Of a DNA stretch of 64,000 bases, positions 33,790 to 42,821 are shown piece by piece. The DNA is from AP-15 sp963832875 (GTDB lineage: Bacteria; Pseudomonadota; Alphaproteobacteria; ATCC43930; CGMCC-115725): positions 62,001 through 126,000 of the forward strand of contig CAWHWB010000011.1 in the NCBI GenBank assembly GCA_963832875.1, in the 5' to 3' direction. Position numbers and translations under genes: made by a program. Within the stretch, counting starts at the first letter, position 1, and every line of letters starts with the position of its first letter. The notes beneath the pieces were generated by a model. The model made no database searches, was not told the DNA's origin, and saw only the letters and a list, made by a program, of their open reading frames with translations.

Positions 33790-33825
33790 GCGGCACGCCG
33801 GCTTAGCCACCACAACCAAGGGCGG

Positions 33826-34221
33826 TTACAACATGCCGAGCTCGAGCTTGGCTTCCTCGCTCATCCGCTCCGGGGTCCAGGTCGGGGTCCAGACCAGCTT
33901 GACCCGCGCGTCATTGACGCCGGGCACGGCGCGGACCGCCTCCTCGACCTCGCCCGGCATGTTGCCGGCGACCGGGCAGGAGGGCGTGGTCAGGGTCATC
34001 TCGACATAGACAGTGCCGCCTTTTTTGACGATCAGCTCGTAAATGAGGCCAAGCTCGACCAGGTCGACCGGGATCTCCGGGTCGCGCACCGTCTTTAATG
34101 CCGCCAGCACCGGGGCCATCAGCGCCGGGTCGTCCTCGCCGCCTTCCGGGCGCTCGACTTCGGTGCCGGGCTCGCCAGCGGGCTCGGGCGCGGCAAAATC
34201 GAAGGGATCGCGGTCGGACAT
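33826..34221 (-). CDS. sufT: SUF system Fe-S assembly protein SufT (MIP18/DUF59)
   Basis: A 131-residue protein. A Pro/Glu-rich N-terminus of about 35 residues precedes the MIP18 domain with LKTVRDPEIPVDLVELGLIY and the conserved Cys motif TTPSCPVAG near residue 82. SufT proteins help assemble or carry Fe-S clusters, mainly under high demand. Four bases separate it from sufU, and it is last in the operon. Confidence 0.92.
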   Translation of the reverse strand: MSDRDPFDFAAPEPAGEPGTEVERPEGGEDDPALMAPVLAALKTVRDPEIPVDLVELGLIYELIVKKGGTVYVEMTLTTPSCPVAGNMPGEVEEAVRAVPGVNDARVKLVWTPTWTPERMSEEAKLELGML

Positions 34222-34225
34222 CGCA

Positions 34226-34690
34226 CTACTCCGTCTTTACCGGCGCGTCGCCGCCGCCTTTCAGCGCGGCTTCGAGCGCATGCCAGGACAAGGTCGCGCA
34301 CTTGACCCGCGCCGGATAGGCCTTGACCCCAGTCAGAGGCTCCAACCGCTCCATCTCCTCGGCCAACGGCTCGGGCAATGGGCTGTCGGCGCCGCCGGTG
34401 ACCCGCGCGTGAAAATGCGCGAACAGCTCGCGCGCCTCTTCGACCTTCTTGCCTTTCAGCACCTCGGTCATCAGCGAGGCCGCCGCGGTCGAGATGGCGC
34501 AGCCGCGTCCTTGGAAGGCGACATCGGCGATCCGATCGCCGTCGAGCGTCAGAAAGACCGTGACCCGGTCGCCGCACAATGGGTTATAGCCCTGCGCGGT
34601 ATGGGTCGGATGCTCGATCGGCCGGAAATTGCGCGGATGGCGCCCGTGATCGAGAATGATGTCCTGATAAAGCTCGCGCAGATCCGTCAC
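34226..34690 (-). CDS. sufU: Fe-S scaffold/sulfur-relay protein SufU
   Basis: A 154-residue protein with the zinc/sulfur ligands of SufU: C39 and D41 in NPLCGDRV, C64 in GRGCAIS and C131 in VKCATLSW. The roughly 20-residue insertion between C64 and C131 that separates SufU from IscU is present (GKKVEEARELF region). SufU takes persulfide sulfur from SufS. Its stop overlaps neither neighbour, but its start ATG overlaps the sufS stop by four bases. Confidence 0.93.
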   Translation of the reverse strand: MTDLRELYQDIILDHGRHPRNFRPIEHPTHTAQGYNPLCGDRVTVFLTLDGDRIADVAFQGRGCAISTAAASLMTEVLKGKKVEEARELFAHFHARVTGGADSPLPEPLAEEMERLEPLTGVKAYPARVKCATLSWHALEAALKGGGDAPVKTE

Positions 34691-35949
34691 GCAAACATCT
34701 CCCGCGCCGCTTCGATCGCGGCGGCCAATCTGTCGATATCGTCCTCGTCGTTGTAAACGCCGAGCGAGGCGCGCACCGTTCCGGCCAAACCCAGCTTGTC
34801 CATCAATGGCTGCGCGCAGTGATGGCCGACGCGCACCGCGACCCGATGCTGGTCGAGCACGGTACCGACATCGTGCGGGTGCACGCCGTCGAGGTTGAAG
34901 GATATGACTGCGAGCTGCCGCTGCCCAGCGCCGAGCAGCCGCAACCCGGAAATGCGCGACAAGCTATCGACCGTATACGCGGTCAGCGCCTCTTCGTGCA
35001 CGCGGATGGTCTCGCGGCCGAGCGCCTCGATGAAGTCGATCGCGATGCCGAGCCCGATCGCGCCGGCGATGTCGGGCGTGCCCGCCTCGAACCGATGCGG
35101 CGGGCCCTGGAACAGGGTCTTAGGATACTCGACCTGCTCGATCATGCCGCCGCCGGTCTGCCAAGGCGGCATTGCCGCGAGCAGGTCGCGGTGCGCGTAG
35201 AGCACCCCGATCCCGGTCGGGCCATAGGTCTTGTGGCCGGTGAATGCGTAAAAGTCGCAGCCCAATGCCTGCACGTCGACCGGCAGCCGGGGTGCGGCCT
35301 GGCTGCCATCAATCAATGCCTTGGCGCCCTTTGCGTGCGCCCACTCGACGATCCGCGCCACCGGCAGCACCGCCCCGGTGACGTTTGAGAGGTGGGTGAC
35401 TGAGACCAGTCGCGTGCGCGCCGAGAGCCGAGCTTCGAATTGTCCGAGATCGAACTCGCCGGCGGCGTCGGTGGGCGCTACCACCAGCCGGGCACCGACG
35501 CGGGCGCACAACATCTGCCACGGCACCAGGTTCGAATGATGCTCCAGATCGCTGATCAGCACCTCGTCGCCGGCGTGCACGAAGGCATCGCCCCAGCTAT
35601 AGGCGACAAGGTTGATCGCTTCGGTCGTGTTGCGGACGAAAATGATCTCCTCTTGATCCGCGGCGTTCAGAAAAGCGCGCGTCTTTTCCCGCGCTTGCTC
35701 GAACAAATCGGTCGAGCGCTCGCTGAGGTGGTACACCCCGCGATGCACATTGGCGTAATCGTTACGGTAATAATCGGCGATCCCGTCAATAACCGCGCGC
35801 GGCTTTTGTGCGCTCGCCGCTGAATCGAGAAACACCAGGTCGGGGTTGCTGGCGAAGATCGGAAACTCGCTTCTAAGTCGGCGCGGATCGAACCCGCCGG
35901 ACAGCCGCTCTCTTCCCGGATCGAAAATCCTCGGGCTGGCCGTGGTCAT
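34687..35949 (-). CDS. sufS: Cysteine desulfurase SufS
   Basis: A 420-residue group II desulfurase that passes cysteine sulfur, as persulfide, to SufU. The PLP Lys is in FYAFTGHKTYGPTG near residue 238 and the catalytic Cys is C378 in RVGHHCAQPLMD, with RASLGVYN following. NVHRGVYHLS and FVRNTTEAINLVA are SufS signatures. It overlaps sufU by four bases and lies two bases after sufD, so the three are coupled. Confidence 0.95.
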   Translation of the reverse strand: MTTASPRIFDPGRERLSGGFDPRRLRSEFPIFASNPDLVFLDSAASAQKPRAVIDGIADYYRNDYANVHRGVYHLSERSTDLFEQAREKTRAFLNAADQEEIIFVRNTTEAINLVAYSWGDAFVHAGDEVLISDLEHHSNLVPWQMLCARVGARLVVAPTDAAGEFDLGQFEARLSARTRLVSVTHLSNVTGAVLPVARIVEWAHAKGAKALIDGSQAAPRLPVDVQALGCDFYAFTGHKTYGPTGIGVLYAHRDLLAAMPPWQTGGGMIEQVEYPKTLFQGPPHRFEAGTPDIAGAIGLGIAIDFIEALGRETIRVHEEALTAYTVDSLSRISGLRLLGAGQRQLAVISFNLDGVHPHDVGTVLDQHRVAVRVGHHCAQPLMDKLGLAGTVRASLGVYNDEDDIDRLAAAIEAAREMFA

Positions 35950-35951
35950 GC

Positions 35952-37280
35952 TCAGTCCTCCAATACTGCCAGGCGACGAGCGAGCCGCGCCAAGAGGTGC
36001 TCGCGCACCGCCGCGGGCTCGACGAGGTCAATCGCCTCGCGCAAAAACGCCTCGATCAACATCCGCCGCGCCGCCTCGCGCGGGATGCCGCGGGCAAGCA
36101 AATAGAACAGCGCCGCCTCGTCGAGATCGCCGACCGCAGCACCATGGCTGCATTTGACGTCGTCGGCGAAGATCTCGAGCTCGGGCTTGGTATCGATCGC
36201 CGCGCGCCGGCCCAGCAGCACATTGCGGCTGAGCATATGCGCATCGACCTTTTGCGCCCCCGGGCGGACCGTAATGCGGCCTTGAAAGGCGCCGTGCGCG
36301 CGCTCGGCCGCGACACCCTTGAAGATCTCGCGGGTCTCGCCGCGCTCGGCCAGATGGTCGACCGTGGTGACGATGTTGGCTTGCTGGCGAGCGGCCAGCA
36401 GGAAGGCGCCGTAAAGCCCGCAATGGGCGCCCTCACCCTTGCTGCAGACGCAGGCTTCGCGCCGCACAGCGCCGCCACCGAGCAGCAGGTCGAAGCTGGT
36501 CAGCCGCGCGGCCGGGCCGAGCGACGCGCCAAAGACGGCGAGATGGAAGGCCTCGGCTAACTCCTCGACCAAGGTCACGCGATCGAGTGCCGCGTCGCCC
36601 GCGAGCCGCACTGCCAGCACATCATTGCGCCAGTACCGACCCTCGCCGGCAAAGGTCTCGATCAGCCGGGCGCGGCTGCCTGCGCCGAGCGTCACGAAGC
36701 TGCGCGTATGGAGCGAAGTCTGTCTCTCGCCGGGGGCGAGATGGACGATCTCGATCGGCTCTTCCATCGCCACGCCTGGGGCCACATCGAGGACAAAGCC
36801 GTCGGTAAAGAGAGCGGCGTTGAGTGCGGCGAAAGGCTGGCCGGAGTCATGGGTCAGAGCATCGAGAGCTGTCTCGACCAGCTCCGGCCTGGTTGCGATC
36901 GCCGCTGTCGTTGAGCCGAGCCAAACTCCGGCCGGCAGCCCTCCCCTGGCTGATAATACAGGGGAAATGCAGCCATCGACGAGGACCAGGCGGCTGGCGG
37001 ATGGCGCGAGGCCGATCTCGGCGAGCAGCCGCGCACCCGCCGCGGCACCCTGCTGCGACTGCTCCGTCCCGGCGGGCGGCAGCGGCGCCTCGGCGAGCGG
37101 ATGCAGATCGAGATAGCGCCAGGCTTCGCCGCGGCGGCTCGGAAAACCCTGCTCGGCAAAACGGGCGAGCGCGCGCCGGCGCCGGCTCGCGAGCCAATCG
37201 GGCTCGTTGGCATTTTTGCGCGCGGCGTCGAGGTAGGGCCGCGCCTCGGGTTTGACCGGGAAATCGACAAGGGTGGTCAC
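35952..37280 (-). CDS. sufD: Fe-S assembly scaffold subunit SufD
   Basis: A 442-residue protein of the SufBCD scaffold. RRGEAWRYLDLHPLAEAPL near residue 50, the beta-helix core (RAHGAFQGRITVRPGAQKVDAH) near residue 335 and the conserved His region FADDVKCSHGAAVGDLD near residue 370 with MLIEAFLREAID near the end are typical. No ATG exists near the conserved N-terminus; GTG at 37280 (VTTLVDFPV) is preceded by AAGGA and is the start. A 309-base gap with repeats separates it from sufC. Confidence 0.92.
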   Translation of the reverse strand: MTTLVDFPVKPEARPYLDAARKNANEPDWLASRRRRALARFAEQGFPSRRGEAWRYLDLHPLAEAPLPPAGTEQSQQGAAAGARLLAEIGLAPSASRLVLVDGCISPVLSARGGLPAGVWLGSTTAAIATRPELVETALDALTHDSGQPFAALNAALFTDGFVLDVAPGVAMEEPIEIVHLAPGERQTSLHTRSFVTLGAGSRARLIETFAGEGRYWRNDVLAVRLAGDAALDRVTLVEELAEAFHLAVFGASLGPAARLTSFDLLLGGGAVRREACVCSKGEGAHCGLYGAFLLAARQQANIVTTVDHLAERGETREIFKGVAAERAHGAFQGRITVRPGAQKVDAHMLSRNVLLGRRAAIDTKPELEIFADDVKCSHGAAVGDLDEAALFYLLARGIPREAARRMLIEAFLREAIDLVEPAAVREHLLARLARRLAVLED

Positions 37281-37320
37281 TTGACCATCCTTGCCGTCCC
37301 CGCGCAGACCGAGAGCTGTC

Positions 37321-37560
37321 CGGGGGAAATTTTGCGGCAGCAAAATTGGATCAATCGGCCTTGCCGGCTTCGTCTTGGCCGGGCTTGACCCGGCCATCCA
37401 CGCGTTTGGCGCAAACCAACAAGGCCTGGGTACGCGGGACAAACCCGCGCAAGATCATTTTGTCTTGTCCACCACGGGGTTCGAACTCGGCATGCGAGAA
37501 GCCGCAATGTCCGCGGACAGCCCTGCGCTTTCGCGGGAACGACGAATAGGCGGTTCGCCA
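37321..37560. repeat. Palindromic repeats in the sufC-sufD gap
   Basis: The 309-base gap carries no gene. It holds two perfect palindromes: AATTTTGC-GGCA-GCAAAATT at 37328-37347 and TGGCCGGG-CTTGA-CCCGGCCA at 37376-37396. The second is a common alphaproteobacterial intergenic motif. A degenerate copy of the CGCTTTCGCGGGAA arm seen between sdhA and sdhB lies near 37525-37539. Together they look like a mosaic of short mobile repeats. Confidence 0.7.
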
Positions 37561-37589
37561 GTCGGAAATTCATTGTCGGATCGCCAAGC

Positions 37590-38339
37590 TTACGCGGCGT
37601 CGCCGAAGGCGGCGTAGCCACGGCGCTCGAGCTCGGCGGCGAGCGACTTGTCGCCGGATTCGACGATCCGCCCGTCCTGCAATACGTGCACCCGGTCGGG
37701 CTCGACGTAATCCAAGAGCCGCTGATAGTGGGTGATCAGGACGATCGCCCGGTCGGGGGCGCGCTGCCGGTTGACGCCGCTGGCGACGACGCGCAAGGCG
37801 TCGATGTCGAGCCCGCTGTCGGTCTCGTCGAGGATCGCCAGCCGCGGCTCCAGCATCGCCATCTGAAAGATCTCGTTCCTTTTTTTCTCGCCGCCGGAAA
37901 ACCCCACATTGACTGCGCGCTGCAACAAATCCTCGCCGATGTCGAGCTCCTTCAATTTGGCCCGGACCGCGCGCAGGAACTGCCCGGCATCGAGCTCGGG
38001 CTCGCCGCGATGCCGGCGGCCGGCATTCAGAGCCGTGCGCAGAAAATACATGTTGTTCACGCCGGGGATCTCGACCGGGTATTGAAATGCCAGAAACAGT
38101 CCCTCGCGCGCCCGCTCGTCGGCCGGCATCGCCAAGAGATCGCGGTCGAGATAGCGGACCGTGCCTTGGGTCACCTCGTAGCCGTCGCGCCCGGCCAGCA
38201 CCGCGGCCAGGGTGCTCTTGCCCGAGCCGTTCGGCCCCATGATCGCGTGCACCTCCCCGGCCGCGACTTCGAGGTCGATGCCCTTCAGGATCTCGCGGCC
38301 ATCTGTCAGACGCGCGTGCAGATTGATGATTTCGAGCAT
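37590..38339 (-). CDS. sufC: Fe-S assembly ATPase SufC
   Basis: A 249-residue ABC-type ATPase that energises the SufBCD scaffold. Walker A is MGPNGSGKST (about residues 36-45), the signature VGFSGGEKKRNEIFQM near residue 145 and Walker B RLAILDETDSGLDID near residue 168, with the usual SufC Asp-Glu pair. The start is the ATG at 38339 (MLEIINLHARL); the frame upstream of it is repeat sequence. Confidence 0.95.
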   Translation of the reverse strand: MLEIINLHARLTDGREILKGIDLEVAAGEVHAIMGPNGSGKSTLAAVLAGRDGYEVTQGTVRYLDRDLLAMPADERAREGLFLAFQYPVEIPGVNNMYFLRTALNAGRRHRGEPELDAGQFLRAVRAKLKELDIGEDLLQRAVNVGFSGGEKKRNEIFQMAMLEPRLAILDETDSGLDIDALRVVASGVNRQRAPDRAIVLITHYQRLLDYVEPDRVHVLQDGRIVESGDKSLAAELERRGYAAFGDAA

Positions 38340-38344
38340 CAGAC

Positions 38345-38480
38345 TTCCATTCCACCCCGGCGAAGGCCGGGGCCCATTTTTCGGCTCGCTGCCTGCCGCC
38401 CATCTCGCACCGGCTCCAAGCCCCTTCTGCCGCGGCGAGACACGCCCAACGATGGGTCCCGGCTTTCGCCGGGATGGGGG
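38345..38480. repeat. Palindromic repeat element between sufB and sufC
   Basis: The 151-base gap is bounded by two hairpins in opposite orientation: CCCCGGC-GAAG-GCCGGGG at 38355-38372 and TCCCGGC-TTTC-GCCGGGA at 38457-38474. Their 7-base stems and 4-base GA-rich loops copy the plan of the sdhA-sdhB element with a different stem sequence. It lies inside the suf operon. Confidence 0.75.
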
Positions 38481-38490
38481 AGGGGGAACG

Positions 38491-39945
38491 TCATCCCACA
38501 CTGCCTTCGAGGCTGACGGCGAGCAGCTTTTGCGCCTCGACCGCAAATTCCATCGGCAATTCCTTCAAGACTTCCTTGCAGAAGCCATTGACGATCAGCG
38601 ATACCGCGTCCTCGGTGCTCAATCCCCGCTGGCGGCAATAGAACAGCTGGTCGTCACTGATCTTCGAGGTAGTCGCCTCGTGCTCGACCCGGGCCGAGGG
38701 GTTGCGCACCTCGATATAGGGGACGGTGTGGGCGCCGCAGCGCTCGCCGATCAGAAGCGAGTCGCATTGCGTGTGGTTGCGCGCGCCCTCGGCCCGCGGC
38801 TGAACGCGAACGAGGCCGCGATAGGTGTTCTGACCGCGTCCGGCCGAAATCCCCTTCGAGACGATCGTCGAGCGCGTGTTCTTACCGATATGGGTCATCT
38901 TGGTCCCGGTATCGGCTTGCTGGCGATTGTTGGTGATCGCCACCGAATAGAATTCGCCGACCGAATCGTCGCCCTCCAGAATGCAGCTCGGGTATTTCCA
39001 GGTGATCGCCGACCCGGTCTCGACCTGGGTCCACGAGATCTTGGCCCGCGCGCCGCGGCAGGCGCCGCGCTTGGTCACGAAATTGTAGATGCCGCCCCGG
39101 CCCTCGGCGTCGCCCGGATACCAGTTCTGCACGGTCGAATATTTGATCTGCGCGTCCTCGCGCGCGACGAGCTCCACGACGGCGGCGTGCAGCTGGTTCT
39201 CGTCGCGCTGCGGTGCGGTGCAGCCTTCGAGATAGCTGACATAGGCGCCCTGGTCGGCGACCAGAAGGGTGCGTTCGAACTGGCCGCTCTTGGCCGCATT
39301 GATGCGGAAATAAGTGCTCAATTCCATCGGGCAGCGCACGCCCGGCGGGATATAGGCAAACGAGCCGTCGCTGAACACCGCCGAGTTCAACGCCGCGAAG
39401 AAATTGTCGTTCTGCGGCACCACGGTGCCGAGATATTTGCGGACCAGATCGGGGTGCTCGCGGACCGCCTCGCCAAACGAACAGAAGATGATGCCGAGTT
39501 TGCCCAGCTCTTCCTTGAACGTCGTCGCCACCGAGATGCTGTCAAACACGGCGTCGACCGCGACCCCGGCCAAAGCCTCGCGCTCGCGCAGCGGGATGCC
39601 GAGCTTTTCATAGGTGCGCAGCAGTTCGGGATCGACCTCGCCCAGGGATTTCGGGCCGGCGTTCTGCCGGGGCGCCGAATAATAGGTCGCGGCCTGATAG
39701 TCGATCGGCTGCAGGTTGAGCTTGGCCCAATTGGGCGGCGTCATCTTTTCCCAGGCGCGAAACGCGGCGAGCCGCCATTCGAGCAACCATGGGGGCTCGC
39801 CCTTTTTGGCCGAGATGAAAGCCACCGTTTCCTCGCTGAGGCCCGGCGGCGCTTCGTCGGCTTCGATATCGGTGACGAAACCGTATTTGTAGCCGGCTTG
39901 CGTCAGCGAACGGACGGTTCCGAGTGTGTCGGTCGAAGCAGTCAT
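38491..39945 (-). CDS. sufB: Fe-S assembly scaffold protein SufB
   Basis: A 484-residue scaffold on which clusters are built. GTVVPQNDNFFAALNSAVFSDG near residue 170, the Cys-containing YLEGCTAPQRDE near residue 235, the KYSTVQNWYPGD stretch near residue 268 and the C-terminal EHEATTSKISDDQLFYCRQRG near residue 420 are SufB blocks. Length is normal. It is the first structural gene, starting 18 bases after the regulator's stop. Confidence 0.96.
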   Translation of the reverse strand: MTASTDTLGTVRSLTQAGYKYGFVTDIEADEAPPGLSEETVAFISAKKGEPPWLLEWRLAAFRAWEKMTPPNWAKLNLQPIDYQAATYYSAPRQNAGPKSLGEVDPELLRTYEKLGIPLREREALAGVAVDAVFDSISVATTFKEELGKLGIIFCSFGEAVREHPDLVRKYLGTVVPQNDNFFAALNSAVFSDGSFAYIPPGVRCPMELSTYFRINAAKSGQFERTLLVADQGAYVSYLEGCTAPQRDENQLHAAVVELVAREDAQIKYSTVQNWYPGDAEGRGGIYNFVTKRGACRGARAKISWTQVETGSAITWKYPSCILEGDDSVGEFYSVAITNNRQQADTGTKMTHIGKNTRSTIVSKGISAGRGQNTYRGLVRVQPRAEGARNHTQCDSLLIGERCGAHTVPYIEVRNPSARVEHEATTSKISDDQLFYCRQRGLSTEDAVSLIVNGFCKEVLKELPMEFAVEAQKLLAVSLEGSVG

Positions 39946-39963
39946 GCGGATGTTTTTCGCTCG

Positions 39964-40413
39964 TCAGGTTGGGGCGTGGACGGTCGCGGCCGGCCGGCGC
40001 GGCACGAAGGCCGCCGGCGTGATCATCGCGTCGAGCGAGACCGCGGCCAATGCCTGCGCGACCGCAAGGTTGATCGCTGCCCAGTGCGGCCGGGTCGGGC
40101 AAAAATTGGTGCGCGTGCATTCGGCGACATGGACCGAGCATTGGGTCAGCCCGATATCGCCGTCGATCGCGGCGACGACCGCGGCGACCGAGATCGCGTT
40201 TGCCCGGCGCGCCAGGCGATAGCCGCCGGCGGCGCCGCGCGTCGCCGTGACCAGTCCGGCATGCGCCAATGCCTTCAAGATTTTGGCGACGGTCGCGCGC
40301 GGCAGCATGGTCTCGTCGGCGAGTGCCGAGGCGGTCAGCTGGCGATCGGGGTCGGCCGCCAGATGTGTAGCGACGATGACGCCGTAATCCGCGAGCTTGC
40401 TGAGGATGATCAT
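39964..40413 (-). CDS. Rrf2-family Fe-S regulator of the suf operon (SufR/IscR-like)
   Basis: A 149-residue winged-helix repressor. MIILSKLADYGVIVATHLA and ATVAKILKALAHAGLVTATRG are the Rrf2 recognition fold, and three Cys (QCSVHVAECTRTNFCPTRPHW, near residues 100-115) can hold a cluster that senses Fe-S status. The ATG at 40413 is preferred, since the Rrf2 fold starts there; an upstream ATG at 40494 would add 27 unrelated residues over the promoter. It heads the operon and probably represses it when clusters are plentiful. Confidence 0.9.
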   Translation of the reverse strand: MIILSKLADYGVIVATHLAADPDRQLTASALADETMLPRATVAKILKALAHAGLVTATRGAAGGYRLARRANAISVAAVVAAIDGDIGLTQCSVHVAECTRTNFCPTRPHWAAINLAVAQALAAVSLDAMITPAAFVPRRPAATVHAPT

Positions 40414-40452
40414 CGCATTTGGCCCAAACGACACCGGTCGAACAAGCGAATT

Positions 40453-40469
40453 CGGACCGGATTGGTCCG
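40453..40469. promoter_or_regulatory. Candidate operator upstream of the suf regulator
   Basis: A perfect inverted repeat, CGGACC-GGATT-GGTCCG, lies 40 bases before the regulator's start, next to a TATAG stretch on the minus strand. Rrf2 proteins bind such sites at their own promoters. Binding here is inference. Confidence 0.4.
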
Positions 40470-40647
40470 CTATAGATCGTCGCTCGATCGGCATGGGTCA
40501 AGTCGTAAATCGCGGGATAGGGCGTCGCCCGCTCGGTTCGGGCCGCTTGCTGTCTTCGCCCGCGGATCCCACTTGATCATCGTTGACGACACGATCGGCC
40601 GCTCCTCGCTTGATTCCGCTCGGCATGCACGTTTCCTGTGACGCAAC

Positions 40648-41325
40648 ATGAAGCTGCTGGTCGTCGAGGACGATCGCGAAACCGCCTCTTATCTAGCAAA
40701 GGGGCTGGGCGAGAGCGGCTATACGATCGACCGCGCCCAAGACGGACGCGAGGGGCTGTTTTTGGCGAGCTCGGGCGGCTACGACGCGATCGTGCTCGAC
40801 CGCATGCTGCCGGGGATGGACGGGCTCTCGATGCTGAGCGCGCTGCGTGCGGCCGAGATCGGCACCCCGGCGCTGATCTTGAGCGCGCTCGGAAGCGTCG
40901 ATGACCGGGTCAAGGGCTTGCGCGCCGGCGGCGATGATTATCTGGTCAAGCCGTTCGCCTTCAGCGAACTGTTGGCCCGGCTCGAAGCGCTGCTGCGCCG
41001 CGGCTCGGCAGGACAGACGACGACGGTGCTGCGGGTGGCCGATCTCGAGCTCGACCTGTTGACCCGATCGGTCAGACGCGGTGGCAAGCCGATCGATCTG
41101 TTGCCGCGCGAGTTCCGGCTGCTCGAATACCTGATGCGCAACGCCGGTCATGTAGTGACCCGCACGATGCTGCTGGAGCAGGTCTGGGACTATCATTTCG
41201 ATCCGCAGACCAATGTCGTCGACGTCCATGTCAGCCGGCTGCGGCAAAAAATCGACCGGAATTTCGTCCGGCCGCTGCTGCACACGGTGCGCGGCGCCGG
41301 CTACTGCCTGCGCCCGGCGGATTAG
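40648..41325 (+). CDS. OmpR-family response regulator
   Basis: A 225-residue two-component regulator. The receiver has acidic residues D8 and D9 (VEDDR), the phosphorylated D51 (VLDRMLPG) and K101 (YLVKPF). The C-terminal winged helix runs from VLRVADLELDLLTRSV to the end, with LTREF-like LPREFRLLEYLMRN and VDVHVSRLRQKID. The kinase gene follows 23 bases later. Gene targets are unknown; it diverges from the suf operon, but nothing links them functionally. Confidence 0.92.
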   Translation: MKLLVVEDDRETASYLAKGLGESGYTIDRAQDGREGLFLASSGGYDAIVLDRMLPGMDGLSMLSALRAAEIGTPALILSALGSVDDRVKGLRAGGDDYLVKPFAFSELLARLEALLRRGSAGQTTTVLRVADLELDLLTRSVRRGGKPIDLLPREFRLLEYLMRNAGHVVTRTMLLEQVWDYHFDPQTNVVDVHVSRLRQKIDRNFVRPLLHTVRGAGYCLRPAD

Positions 41326-41348
41326 ACCCGGCCGAGCGAGAGCCCTCG

Positions 41349-42788
41349 ATGGTCGCCGAAAAGCTGCTGCTCCCCGCCGCGCGATCCTGGTCCGCGCCGC
41401 GCCGGTTTCCGGCAAATCTGCGGCGGCTGGTGCGCACCCACGCCTTTCGCCTGGCCGCGCTCTATTTCCTGGTATTTGCCGCCTCAGTATTGGGCGTGCT
41501 CTTTTTCGTCTATTGGACCAGCGCCGATTTCGTCGAGCGCCAGACCGAGGCGACGCTCGATGCCGAGATCACCGGGCTGGCCGAACAATATGCCCAGGGC
41601 GGGTTGAGCGGGCTCGTCCAGATTATCGCGGCGCGCAGCCCCGGCGACCGCGGCGATGCCATGCTGTATCTGATCACCGACCCCAACGGTCAACCCCTCG
41701 CCGGCAACATCGCCGCCTGGCCCTCGGGGGTGCCGGCGCGCCCGGGCTGGCTGTCGTTCACGGTCGAGACCAGGGTCAAGGGGCACCTGAAGATCGACCC
41801 AGCGCGCGGGCGGCTGATCATCATTGCCGGCGGCTACCGCCTGCTGGTCGGCCGCGACATCCGCGACGCGGCGGCGTTTCGCGACCGGGTCAAGCTGACG
41901 CTGTTATGGTCCGGGCTGGTGGCGCTCGGGGTCGGGGTGTTGGGCGGTGCCGCGATGAGCCGCAACCTGTTGCGCCGGGTCGAATTGGTCAACCGCACCA
42001 GCGAGCGGGTGATGGCCGGGAACTTGTCCGATCGCGTGCCGGTTGAGGGAACCAGCGACGAATTCGATCAGCTCGCCGCCAATCTCAATCGCATGCTCGA
42101 CCAGATCGAGCGGCTGATGACGGCGATGCGCGAGGTGACCGACGATGTCGCCCACGATCTCAAAACCCCGCTCGCGCGGCTGCGCGCCCGGCTCGAGCTG
42201 GCCCTGATCGGGTCGACGGAGGGTTCCGCTCAGAGCGAGGCGATCCGAGCCGCGATCGACGAGGCCGACCGGCTGCTGGCGACCTTCAACGCGCTGCTCG
42301 GCATCGCGGAAGCCGAGGCGGGTGCGGGCCCCGACCAGACCGGCCCCGTCGATCTGTCAGAAGTTGCGCGAAGAGCGGCCGAGTTTTATGAGCCGGTGGC
42401 CGAAGAACAGGGATTTACCTTGTCGCTGATGGTCGAGCCCGGCATCAGGATCCGCGGCGACCGGCATCTGTTGTCGCAGGCGATCGCCAATCTGCTCGAC
42501 AACGCGCTCAAATACGCCGGTGGCGGCGATCTACAGATCCGCGTGTTCGCGGCCGAGGGGCGCGCCGTTCTCGAAGTCGCCGATCGCGGGCCGGGGATTG
42601 CCGAAGCCCATCGCGAGAGCGTGCTCGATCGCTTTGTGCGCTTGGAGCCGAGCCGCAACACCCCGGGCAACGGGCTCGGGCTCAGCCTGGTGCGCGCGGT
42701 CGCCCGGCGCCACCACGGCGGCGTGGCTCTCGCCGACAATCGGCCCGGCCTGACGGTCCGGCTCGAATTCCCGGTGCTGCGAGCCTGA
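41349..42788 (+). CDS. Membrane sensor histidine kinase
   Basis: A 479-residue kinase with two transmembrane helices (about 34-55 and 182-203) enclosing a periplasmic sensor of about 125 residues. HAMP follows the second helix (RRVELVNRTSERVMAGNL), then the H-box with H269 in DDVAHDLKTPLARLR. The ATPase domain has N box ANLLDNALKYA, G1 VADRGPGIAEAHR and G2 GNGLGLSLV. It is the partner of the preceding response regulator. The sensed signal is unknown. Confidence 0.93.
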   Translation: MVAEKLLLPAARSWSAPRRFPANLRRLVRTHAFRLAALYFLVFAASVLGVLFFVYWTSADFVERQTEATLDAEITGLAEQYAQGGLSGLVQIIAARSPGDRGDAMLYLITDPNGQPLAGNIAAWPSGVPARPGWLSFTVETRVKGHLKIDPARGRLIIIAGGYRLLVGRDIRDAAAFRDRVKLTLLWSGLVALGVGVLGGAAMSRNLLRRVELVNRTSERVMAGNLSDRVPVEGTSDEFDQLAANLNRMLDQIERLMTAMREVTDDVAHDLKTPLARLRARLELALIGSTEGSAQSEAIRAAIDEADRLLATFNALLGIAEAEAGAGPDQTGPVDLSEVARRAAEFYEPVAEEQGFTLSLMVEPGIRIRGDRHLLSQAIANLLDNALKYAGGGDLQIRVFAAEGRAVLEVADRGPGIAEAHRESVLDRFVRLEPSRNTPGNGLGLSLVRAVARRHHGGVALADNRPGLTVRLEFPVLRA

Positions 42789-42821
42789 CGGCTCGCCGGC
42801 CTGACGATCCCGCGGGCCTGA

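Noticed and set aside
37460..37490. A GGTTCGAACTC string resembling a tRNA T-loop
   Set aside because: No matching acceptor, D-arm or anticodon stem lies around it; it is part of a repeat-rich gap.
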